Part shown: piece by piece, positions 11,590 through 21,907 of the stretch
Layout of the letters: each line of letters starts with the position of its first letter
Numbering within the stretch: position 1 is the first letter of the stretch
Source of the DNA: Combretum micranthum
Taxonomy: Eukaryota > Streptophyta > Magnoliopsida > Myrtales > Combretaceae
DNA length: 64,000 bases
Assembly (NCBI GenBank): GCA_024138025.1
Contig: JAMXBD010001365.1
Location: 186,001-250,000 of the forward strand
Direction: 5' to 3'
The notes under the pieces: model-generated
Told to the model about the DNA's origin: nothing
The model's database searches: none
What the model saw: only the letters and a program-made list of their open reading frames with translations
Position numbers and translations under genes: made by a program

Positions 11590-12790
11590 CTCCTTACAAT
11601 CAACTACCCGATGACCTCTCTATCCACACTTGAAGCAAAAAACTTGAGGAAGAACTTTTTTTATGCAGACTCTGGGGCTGTGTCCCACCTTACCACAAAA
11701 GAAACAGCATTCTCAAGCCATTTGCAATCCTTAAGGTCATGTGGTCCAAAGCATCTGCTACACTGCTTATTAGTATTCTAAACAGTTGATCTAAAAAGGT
11801 GTGTCATAGGTCTCTTCCCTCTATACTGATTCAGAACACTAGAGACTGGTCGCTTCCTTAAATAAACCTGACTCCTCTTAGGTTCATGGCTTTTCATTCT
11901 GTTTAGCCCTGCTCTACAGTCTTGGCTTTATTGACCATACTGAATAGTTGGTCAAGTACATTAGATTTACTTGATACTGTATTTAGGCTCTAGCCCTGTT
12001 ACGAACCTACTAACTTTAGCTTCTTCACTTTCCTTCAAGGATCTAAAGGAATCATCAATCTGTGCAGGTCGGCTTCATACTCCTCTACAGACATCTTACC
12101 CTGTTGCAGGATATAATATTCCTGGAGCATCTTTTGCTTCACACTATCAGGGAAGAACTCTTTGTAGAAAGCTTGCTGGAAATCTACCAAGTGACCACTC
12201 CAACCATATGCCGTTTGGTGCTCATCCACCAATTATTTGCCCTCCCAATGAGTAAGCAAGAGGCATACTCAACTTTCTTATTCTCTAGAATATCTAGAGC
12301 AGTAAACGTCTTCTTAACCTCCTCCATCCAAAGCTGAGCATCAAGAGGCTTTTCAAGTATTGGCTCAAACTTATAGACAAGATCTACAAACTTGTTTAGG
12401 CTCAGCACATATGCTTATCTGACCCCATTTCCTCCATTTCCATTATTCCTCTGATTTTCTTGTCTCCAAGACTTAGCATTAGCCTGTATCAGACCCACAC
12501 CATGCCTCATAATCTGATCCTGCTGTGCCACCACTCCAAGCAAAGTATTCACCACTTGCATCAGCTGTGCAACATCTACAGGTGTCTGTTGTCCCATAGG
12601 TAAAGGTACTTGTTATGTTACAAGTGGAGGTGGTGGTGGTGGTAAATTCTGAGGCAACTGATTTAAGGGCCGAAGATTCTTAGGTGATTGATCTACAGGT
12701 AATGGTCCTCCATTAACTTCCTCATCACCAGCTATGGAGGAACCAACATCGGGTGCTCTTCTTCTTATAGGCACACTAACAGGTTAAACA
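11590..12790 (-). pseudogene. gag with three CCHC zinc knuckles, element B
   Basis: The N-terminus is near 12785 (VPIRRRAP...), followed by a proline run (about 12625-12645) and a glutamine-rich helix-like stretch (12597-12415). The gag core lies at 12408-12035, with LWMEEVKKTF, ANNWW and FYKEFFP, typical of chromovirus gag. Three zinc knuckles follow: CX2CX3HX4C at 11762-11724, then CX2CX4HX4C at 11706-11665 and 11637-11596. The last contains a stop codon. Gag packages element RNA. Frameshifts at about 12410 and 12200 and a stop near 12617 break the frame. Confidence 0.85.
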
Positions 12791-12950
12791 CAGAATATAA
12801 GAATAGGATATAATATATTATAAAGATCAACACAAGATAATATAAGATCATAACATAAACACTAAGCAAACCTAACCCATTTGCTACCCCACTCATCAAT
12901 GGTCACAATCCTAAGGAGTTTATAACTTAAATCTAATATGATTAAAACCT

Positions 12951-12966
12951 ATTGCTCTAATACCAA
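12951..12966 (-). other. Primer-binding site of element B
   Basis: The minus strand reads TTGGTATTAGAGCAAT, one transition away from the initiator tRNA-Met complement TGGTATCAGAGC. It lies five bases inside the 5' LTR boundary at 12972. Confidence 0.85.
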
Positions 12967-12971
12967 TAAGC

Positions 12972-15015
12972 TATAACGCCCTAAACTGAAAGTATTATAA
13001 CTTATCATGTGTTATTCTCTTTATAAGAACACGTTAAGGCTACATAATACTATACCACAAATAAACAATAACAATACTCTTCAATACTTACATAAAAGGT
13101 ACTTATTCAAAACATCTCATAGAAATAAAACTCTTGAGCAACTGAGTTGCTTAAACCAAAACCAACTTTAAAACAACTTAAAATAAAAAAGAAAAGTTCA
13201 TAACTTAGTCTTAAATTCATAAACAAGAAATCTCTCATAAAACATAGAAAGTTCAATAAGCCTTCAACTTAATTTCAAAGCAATCCATGTGGTCTAAATA
13301 GCTGCAGGAATGTCTAGTCCACTATCGTCTTCCTTATTATCCACAAATATATCAAAACCAGATAGATCATAATTAACCGGACTGCAACTATTCCTGAAAA
13401 TGAAAGGAATGAGCGAAATCGCCCAGTATGCCAAACCACAAGCACAAGCGCATGTACATACATCATACATGATCACATACAATCTATTCTAATGCAACAA
13501 GCACATGATTATTATCTTTTATTTAGCCTACAAAAAACACAGTTCAGAACTATTGTACACTAGTCCAAAACTTAGTGTTACTCATGACTCCGATAAAACA
13601 AGCAGTATAGAAAATAGATAATATATACGTATATGGATGTTGGGTACTCTCCACACACCGGGTGCCATCAATACACAATCTTAATCTACCATAATTATTT
13701 CTATGCACGAGTCCACTCGGACACTCTCACACATAGATCATTAGGTTCTCAGCGTTAGTATCACACTCTGCGTAATCTCTACTAACAGCAGTCAAGCACA
13801 AGCAGCAAGCAAAATATAATAAAGGCTAGATATAATTTGATTTATTTATCATATTTAATCCTACAAGCATATAAAATAAGCAAGGAATCGTCGTACCTAT
13901 ATTAATATCAAGGAACAGAACTCTAATTCCACAAATTCTGATCATATAAACAAGATGGATTTCAATACATGTCTTTGATACCCTAATCTCCAAGAATTAC
14001 AAACCATACCTTATTCCTTAATTTCAACACAGAAATTCTTCAACAGGATCAATCCGCTCAATAATCTGACCAAATCCTAGTACTCAATTCAATACCAAGC
14101 AAACCAAAGAATCACTATAAAAAAAATTATAACTATGATATAATAGAGATTAAGGATTTATCAATTTACCTATAATCAAATCCTTAATTCCTCTTGATCA
14201 AAATACCACAATCCTCCAAATAACTAATCTCCTCAACAGATCACCAAACCCTAGATCTCCATTTCATGTCAAACAAACCAGAAATCAACAAATACTCATA
14301 ACAATAACCTTATAATGATCAAAACATTAAACGCTTACCTATACTTAATCTGAATTCCAATTGAATCTCCAAATCCCTAAGAAGACAAGAAATTCCTCTA
14401 ACTTCTCCTTCAAAAGATAGATGAAAACCTAATGAAATTGACTGATTTTCTTAAATCCTAAAAATAAGGAAAGAGATTCACTCACCTTTCTTCAATCTTC
14501 TCAAACTCCTATGGATGCGACAACACCAAAGAGAGGATCCCTAAGTTTTAGGGTAACTTTTGGAGAAGGCACAAAGAGAGATATAAGAAATTGTGAAAGT
14601 TTTCAAATTCTGCAACATACACCGACAATTCGAAAATCTACGCCGGCGATGTAAAAGCACAAGTTAGTGGTGTAGAAGTAGTGTAAAGCTCTCGGGTCAT
14701 TTTTCCTCATATGTGCTGACACATATGCTGGTAGTATAGACCTCGAATTTGGTGGTGTACTCAATTTTGGCCATTTTTTTAACAAATCAACACCAACCTT
14801 ATGTTGCCTAAGCCATAGCAACATACGCTGGTAGTGCTAACCTCTATACCGACAGTGTTGAAGCCGGTATACAAAGTAAAATTTTCATCTTCATTCATGT
14901 TTTTGTCATGTGATCAAAATACCAATATAATTATATTTTTTATTATTTTAAGTTTTTATTTTATATTACTTGATACTTTTACCCTACTTTGTACATTATT
15001 TACTTATATATTACA
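12972..15015 (-). repeat. 5' LTR of element B
   Basis: This 2044-bp copy pairs with 6043-8087. Its outer end keeps TTACA, while the inner end is mutated to TATAACG. The CCGGT-rich motif of the U3 recurs near 14850-14876. It is flanked on the right by Tat RNase H sequence. Confidence 0.93.
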
Positions 15016-17499
15016 AATACTAATATGGCTAATGCATCAGCGAATTGGTTCTGAGTCTTTAGCACATAAAGAATGTGATATCCTTTAATCTTTAAGCCAA
15101 TTCAGTTAAATGCCAGTGATAGGGCACTAGATTTGTATCTCCTCAACTTTGAATAATGAGATATCCTTAGTATTGTATTCTCCTTGACTCTAAAAATGAT
15201 CAATGAGGAGTCTTCGCACACTTCAAGATCTTCTATCTCCATGTCAAGTGCCATTTTTTTTTAGGCCCATGATGCAAACCTCATATTTTCTACATTATTA
15301 GTATATGGAAATGTCAATCTTGTAGATGCAATATATTGGCTACAATCATGGTACGGGAAGATTACCTAATCTACATGCATATACATTGGTTGCACCATCA
15401 AACTACAACTTCCGTTTAGGGGTAGATGATGATTTTGAGTCTTCATCTAAATATGCTATTAATATATTTTCATCTAGAAATTGGGCTTGTTCTTCTAAAG
15501 AGTCTCCTTTAATTAGGCTCTCTACAAGCTGATCTGCAAGTCCTTGCCCTTGATTGAACTTTAGTTCACATATGTGATGCTAAACTCTGATAACAATATT
15601 TGCCATTTTAAGATCCTTCCAATCATGGCTAATTTGCTGGCTACGTACTTTAACAGGTCATGTTTCGTGAGTAGTTCAATGGAGTAATAAAGGGTGTACT
15701 ACCTGAGCCAATGCATGATCCAAACTAAGGTAGCGCAAGTCCTTTCTACTTCAGACTACCTCTTTTCACCTTTGCAAACCTCTTACTCAAGTAAAAGATG
15801 GCTCTTTCTATTCTATTTTCATCTTTTTGCCCCAGCATGCAACCCGTTGATTCAAGAAGTATAGTTAAATATAGGAATAGGGAGTAACCAAGTGTAGGAG
15901 CCACTAACATAAGAGGATTTATAAGATACTGTTTAATCTGGCTGAAGGCTTCTTCACATTCTTCATACCGATGTATAGAGGCATTTTTCTTCAACAACTT
16001 GAATAAGGGATAGCATTTGTCGATTAATTGTGATATGAACCGAGCAATGTAGTTCAGTCGTCCCAACATGCCCTTAACTTCCTTTAGCGTCTTTAGAGGA
16101 GTAACTCTATTATAGCCTTGACCTTATCTTGATCAACTTCCATACCCCGTTGGCTGGCCCAAAAACCTTGTAATTTGCTAGAGGTTACCCTAAATGTATA
16201 CTTTTCTAGATTTAATTTCAATTATAACTTTCATAACCTGATAAAAAGCTTCTTTAAGACTACTACATGATCTTCTTCTTCCTTTGATTTAGCAATCATG
16301 TCATCTACATATACCTCTACTTCCTTATGCAATTGTCATGCAATAGTGCCACCATTGCCCTTTAGTATGTTGTCCTGGCATTTTTGAGACCAAAGGGTAT
16401 GACTTTATAGCAAAAAGTGCCCTAGGTTGTGATAAAAGTTGTCTTGGTCTTATCTTCCTCTACCATCTTGATTTCATTATATCCTGAAAAACCATCCATG
16501 AATGAGAAAAGATGGTTTCTAGCTAAATTATCTACCAACACATTTTGTGGGGCAAAGGGAAGTTATCTTTAGGAGTGGCTTGATTGAAGTCATGAAAATC
16601 TACAAATACTTTGATCTTCCCATATTACTTAAAGGTAGGTACAATATTACTATCTACTCAGGACAATCGGATACTTCGATGAAATCAACATATAAAAGCT
16701 TTTTTACTTCTTCTTTAATCTTTCATAGGATATCAAGTCTAAACCATCTTAATTTTTGCATTCTCAGTTTGATATCCTCTTAGGTGGGTAACTGATGGAC
16801 CACTATAGAAGTATCCAATCCAAGCATATCTTCATAAGACCACACAAATATGTTGAAGTGATCAGCCAACAATGATACCGGTTCTTTTCTTTACTTATTC
16901 GATAAAGTAGTCCCTATTTTGAGATTTTTAGGGCTTTCCTTAGTCCAAAGTTGATTACTTTTGTCGGTTCATCAATTTTAATTCTACCTTATTCATATAT
17001 TTTTTCCAACTTTCTTTTATCCATGTGTGATCACTGATATCACCTCCGACAACCAACCTAGTAAAGCCGAAAGTGATACCAGTATTTTGGTAATCTTTCG
17101 GCACAAGATATCCTTTACTTTCATCATTATCGTGAGATCTAAATAAAGGCAAATAAAGAAAATAAAGAAGGGAAACTTAAGGACACAAGATATATAGGGA
17201 AGAAATTCATTGTATTTCATTCATAAGGTGGATCATTGAGTACACATGATTTTTTTAATTGAGCAAATGATAAAGAACATAAAATATATAAATAATTTGT
17301 TGGTTCAACCCTTACTCAAAGGTAATCCTAAAGTTACATAAAGGAGTAGAGAACCAATTGTTTAGGCTTTGGATTGGTCGAGAGCCATAGGATGTTCTTG
17401 CTAGTTCATCATTTGTAGAGTTGATAATTGTTGTTGGATTTAGCTTCTAAACAAAAGCTGATTTTGGGAATGTCCTCTAGATGTCTAGTGGTGCTGTTT
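15016..17499 (-). pseudogene. Tat-lineage RT-RNase H (Tat segment 2)
   Basis: Reading leftward from about 16880, the RT starts with a WSYEDM-type block (about 16840), then an FMDGFSGYNEIKM block (about 16500-16460) and a GTFCYKVIPFGLKNA block (about 16420-16380). The catalytic YVDDM is intact at 16311-16297. The RT-RNase H connection and RNase H run from 16069 to 15016, with LLGRLNYI-type and YLSKRF blocks, ending in a FADALA block at the right edge of the Tekay insertion. These are hallmarks of the Tat/Ogre clade. Stops and frameshifts are frequent. Positions 17000-17499 are a decayed linker with no recognisable domain. Confidence 0.88.
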
Positions 17500-17508
17500 A
17501 CTGATCGT

Positions 17509-18751
17509 ATCAAATTCTAAATCTATAAATCCAATGAAATCTATGATATAAGCTAGGCAGGTGTACCTAATTAATGAAGCATAGATTTTAAGGTATCGTC
17601 CTCAAGGATTTTGAAAACAAGTACTCGTATTACCAGTTCTCTACTATTTAGCCTAATTCTTGAAGTGAAATCTATGAAGTTACTACAAAATAACTAATCT
17701 AGCAAACCTTAAGATCAATTAAGTATACTTTCAAAAGATGAATTCAATCACAAGACATACCACTCCCCTTGATCCACCTTAAACCTTAAAATTCTTATGC
17801 TAATGGGTTGATTAATGAAATATTCATGCTTTGCACTATAAGATCTTATCAAGTAAATCAATTATCCCTTAAGTTAATCAATTCCTAGCCCTATATAAGA
17901 TGGTGGAGATCTCTCCTTCGCTAACATCACATAAGATTGCATGAAAGTTCAAGATCTGTATAACAAGAATTGAATTTTTATAGTAGAAAATCGATGTTCC
18001 CTTACCTCTAGGGAAACATGCAATTTTTCAATTCATGAGGATCTATCTCATTAGATGAAACCTCTTTCTATCTAATAAAAATCATACATGCAATCAAATT
18101 TATGCACAAATCAATCACAAGACAATGAAATCACATGAATAGATACAAAGGCATAAACTTTTCAATAATCAAAAGGCAACTCAAATTACATGGTTTAGGG
18201 TTTCACAAGATCTAGGGTATAAAGAATCTACTCATGGAGTTTACGAAATAACAAAAAATTTAGAGAAGAAAAAGAAATCATGATGAAAAGAATAAACCTT
18301 AATTGATGTCTTGTGATCTCTAGTAAAGTCCACGCAATTTCTCCCTTGAAATTCTTCATCATGTAAAGTACGAAAACAAGGTGTATTTATATTTTGCTAG
18401 CAAATCTAGGTCAACACAACATCCTGCACGATTGTACTCATGGTAGGGCAAGATACAAAATCTTCACTTTCTATAATTTTTCACATTTGATGCTTCCTAA
18501 GTTCTTCTCTACCATTCAGCATGGCCATGCTAAAGGTAGTGCTGAAAACAAAAACTTTCTTCTTATTATAAATCAATCAAAACTTATTTAATTTGCATTA
18601 ATTTCTCTTAAATCATCATAAAAACTTCCAAATGTACTGCTTAAACCCTGAAATGAATATTTCATCTAATAAGTATTCTTTTCTTCATCAAATTACAAAA
18701 ATTACATAACAAATATGTTCAAATAAGTGTAAAGAATAAGGATCTCATGAC
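17509..18751. mobile_element. Non-coding insertion in the Tat PR-RT linker, class unknown
   Basis: A 1243-bp AT-rich segment without convincing coding frames separates Tat protease from RT. It is bounded by a near-perfect 9-bp direct repeat, ACTGATCGT (17500-17508) and ACTTATCGT (18752-18760), and removing it keeps the flanking minus-strand frame. A 9-bp duplication would fit a Mutator-like element, but I see no matching terminal inverted repeats. Alternatives are a solo LTR with eroded ends, or part of the intron known between PR and RT in Ogre elements. Confidence 0.45.
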
Positions 18752-18760
18752 ACTTATCGT

Positions 18761-19836
18761 CTCGAAACTCAATAAGGGTGTTAAGCCACTCTTCACCCTT
18801 CTTCTTTTGTGCTTTCCTCTTCATTTCCTGCACCTCTACCATGGATGGAACATATCATAACCCAAATATCCCTATATGTCTTTCTTCAAGATGATCTTGA
18901 TTTGCTTTACCTTTGCTATCTTTCATCAACACGTTAACTTCTTCGAAGGTCTACAAGCTGAAATCTTTAGACCTCTATTCACATATATAGGGGATAGCCA
19001 TGTCTTTGTAGATGGCATGGTCTTGCTCATCCTACACTATGACAATCTACCCTTAGGTAATGACCTTGACTATCACAAGCTTGATGATATTGCCCATCTG
19101 AATGAATCCAAGGTTTCCCAAGCAACAAGTTGAAGGACCTCAATACAACTAAGACTTGAAATGGTTTATTAAATGTTTGTCAGCTAATGACAAGCTCCAA
19201 GTCTATTTCACCAGCTATTTCTCACTTTGACCCATCAAAAGCCATTACTATTGTGAAATTGTCCTAATATTGGATGTGTCTACACCTAGTAAATTTAATG
19301 TAGCTAATAGGCAAACAAATAGGGATGACCCATTATCAATGTGAACACGAGCCGCAATCAAACCAATGCACTTGACCATGATAGCTAGGGGGTACATATG
19401 TTGAGTGCTTTCTTTCCCTAAATCTTTAGGTGAAAAAGGAGATTGGATCCACTGCAAACACAAAACGGACCACATGTCTCAGGGCTTTAGAAGCAATACC
19501 TTTAGGGACATTAATCTATCGAAGAACTTTGAATAATGTTTCCAGATATGTCTAAGAAGTTAACAATAGACCCATTAGAAAAATTTAGGTCAGAACCTTA
19601 GCCATTTGATCAACAACCCTATATTCACTTGCTTTCATAATCTTTGCAAGTATAGCCTTCTCATCTAACTCCTCTTCTTTCTTCTTGTACTTCTTCTATC
19701 GGAAGGACTCTTCGGCTATGGTCTTTTCCTTTTCTTGATCATGTGGCTTACCAATCCTACGTACCATGGCTTTGGAAGCTTGGCTAATAGCCTAGGAGTT
19801 AAACGGGGTCGCTTTGTAATTTGATGGTGCAATAGA
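18761..19836 (-). pseudogene. Tat-lineage protease and upstream linker (Tat segment 3)
   Basis: Reading leftward, a lysine- and glutamate-rich linker (about 19760-19660) leads to a YRVVDQMAK block (about 19615), which in Tat proteins precedes protease. The aspartic protease active site reads IDNGSS at about 19340-19323, followed by LLGVDTSNIRT, an AFDGSK block (about 19245) and FNLLLGKPWIHS (about 19130-19095). A MVEVQEMKRK-type stretch (about 18845-18815) follows. The order and wording match Tat/Ogre elements. Several stops show decay. The 1207-bp copia solo LTR lies immediately upstream. Confidence 0.85.
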
Positions 19837-21043
19837 TGTTGAACCTTGTGTAGGTTATAATCTTATTTTGATAAGGAAATGCATTGCACAAATGCTCATC
19901 AACTTAGGTAAGCTCTATTTAATAAGAAAAATTTGTTTTTGATATGTAAGCTTAATGTACATATATATGTTTGTGTTTGTATGTATATTCTTTGTAGATT
20001 GTGTAGAAATAAATTAAGTGTCATAGCCTTAGTCAGTGGGCGAATCAAGGGCTCGACAAGTTTGATCCAAGGCGTGACAAGTGGAACAAAATAAGATGCA
20101 TAGACTTGGTCATGAATTACATCGAGGTTTCGACATGTTAAATGGTTAAGGATCAACAAGTTAAAACATACACAACTCTGGTTAAAGGTTAAAACTAAGA
20201 AGTGATGAATGTAGGGCACGATACGTCTGTGGCACAACAACTGTGAACTCAAGATTCGATGTGAGCAAAGACTTGGTCGAGGGCTAAATTGAGGCGCAAC
20301 GAGTTTAGGACATGACAAATCTAGGGCAAGACAGTTTAAAAAATAGCTACTGCAGACTTCTAAATTTGACCGTTGGATGTTCTTTTGAAGGTGAATGGCT
20401 ATGTTTTTAAAGCTTCTATATATAGAGTGGTTTAGGGTATTTTTTAGTGACGATAATGAGAGAAAAGAAAGTATAGCTTAACTTGCATAAATTATGTAAA
20501 AATACTTTCTGTTTGTGTTTGCTTTTATCAAGTGAATAGTATCATTCATGAGATTAGCGAGGTCACATTATAAGGTGCTATTCACATGTTTTGTATGAGT
20601 GTTTTAGTGAAATCCTCTTATGTTTGAGGCAATAGGTGAAGTCATCATGTGTTGAGACACTTGTATGAAGTCCTACATGCATATAGGCAATTGAGTAAAG
20701 TCCTTATGTGTAAGCCAATGTGAAGTCCTTATGTGTGAGGTATTATTGTGAAGTCCTCTTTATGAGGCATTTTTTTGTGTTGAATGAAGTGTGAAGGCCT
20801 CCTTGAGTGAGGCAAATTGTGGACCGTAAAGACTAAAGGGTAGGCTAAACTCCACGTTAAATCTGGTATAATCTTCTCCTTCCCTTACCTCTTTATTATT
20901 ATTGTTGTAATTGTGCGTAAAAAGATAAAAGAAATAATGACTGGTTAAGTGAGCTTAAAATTGTTTTAGAAACCCACCTTGTAGCTTCCACTTCCATAAT
21001 ATATGTGTAAAAGCCTAGTCAGTCTTTATTTTTTTTTCTTACA
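19837..21043 (+). mobile_element. Copia-type solo LTR in the Tat linker
   Basis: A 1207-bp sequence starts TGTTGAACC and ends CTTACA, with flanks ATAGA (19832-19836) and ATAGG (21044-21048) that differ by one transition. A TATA box (TATATATAG) lies near 20418. A CCACGTTAAATCTGGT segment (about 20852-20867) is typical of the R/U5 part of copia LTRs. No internal region or second LTR is present, so it is a solo LTR left by recombination. Removing it joins minus-strand Tat coding sequence on both sides in one frame. Confidence 0.75.
20605..20815 (+). repeat. GTGAAGTCCTTATG tandem repeats in the copia solo LTR
   Basis: About six diverged copies of a unit of roughly 40 bp. Each contains GAAGTCC (or a variant) followed by a TATG or TGTG stretch and GAGGCA or GAGGTA. 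Copies begin near 20609, 20639, 20665, 20708, 20737 and 20785. They lie between the TATA box and the U5-like segment, in the transcribed part of the LTR. Confidence 0.7.
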
Positions 21044-21048
21044 ATAGG

Positions 21049-21907
21049 CATATGGAAGACATAACTTTTTTTTTTTTTTTTTTTACTACCATTGGTGTTT
21101 CCTTTGGATCTTCTCAACATTTTATGACCATCAGCTTTGGATTATTCCTAATCATGCTAATGAAGTGGTCCATCGCCCCATAGTCAAACTAAAGAATGAC
21201 ATAAAAAAAAATAATGATGACAATAATAAAATCCTGAATAATTGAATACAAATTCTATAATTAATCAACAAAAATAAAATTCAAGTTTAGAAATATTTGA
21301 TATATATTTAAACTCTATGAAACTAAGAATATGTTAGAAAAATAATTAAAGAACTAAATACTAAAAGTAACTATATAAATAATAAAAATTTCAAAATAGA
21401 TAAGGTTAACAAATGAAGAAATAATAAATAAAAATTCACTATCAATACAGACACTAACAAAAGAGAAACTTAAATAAATTTAGAATAAAGAAAACACCTA
21501 AATAAAATATAGATGTTAATTAAGATCAAGAAAGGCAAAATGAAAATAAATAATAGATAGTGAATATCAATTACCTTAAGGCCTTATCCTCTTCCTTAAA
21601 TGCGGACCCCACCTCGCTATTGACACATTAGTGTGGATGCTGGGCTTAACCCACAAATCAACTAAGTATTGATACCCACTTGGAGATTCAAGGACACCGA
21701 CTGTAGGATCTTCTACCTGATGTCTGGCTCGTAACTCTTTTTTAATACCAGGCTATCGGGTTTTATGGGTAAACATTTCTTGGATGTCTCCTTTTGTGAT
21801 CTATCTAATCCAAAGCAAATTGCAAATTTTTCCTATTCGTTAAATTCATATGAGCCAATTATCCCTTTCTGAGAAGGATCTAAGCTACCTGTTTCAATGG
21901 GGATAAG
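21049..21907 (-). pseudogene. Tat gag-pro linker remnant (Tat segment 4)
   Basis: Two GC-richer pieces (21907-21575 and 21188-21080) read as decayed coding sequence on the minus strand. The right end continues the open frame that stops at 31060 when the 21908-31059 insertion is removed: at least 20 codons on each side stay open. The left end continues into segment 3 across the copia solo LTR. No named domain is recognised. A run of about 22 T on the plus strand (21069-21084 and beyond) interrupts it. The AT-rich middle may be an intron. Confidence 0.6.
21189..21574 (-). other. Possible intron in the Tat linker
   Basis: The minus strand shows AAG/GTAATT at 21575/21574 and a T-rich tract ending in TTCTTTAG at 21189. 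Between them lie 386 very AT-rich bases, flanked by GC-richer exon-like pieces. Ogre elements are known to carry an intron, though between PR and RT. The phase does not join cleanly, so the call is weak. Confidence 0.3.

Larger units (their letters stand above)
6043..15015 (-). mobile_element. Tekay/Del-type chromovirus (Ty3/gypsy), complete but decayed (element B)
   Basis: A 9.0-kb minus-strand element with two LTRs of 2045 and 2044 bp, an initiator-Met primer-binding site next to the right LTR, a polypurine tract next to the left LTR, and gag-PR-RT-RH-IN in order, with a chromodomain at the integrase C-terminus. Long LTRs plus a chromodomain place it in the Tekay/Del clade. It sits inside the Tat element between RNase H and integrase. 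The flanks GATGT (6038-6042) and AATAC (15016-15020) are not identical, but both can be derived from GATGC by C-to-T or G-to-A transitions. Confidence 0.92.
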
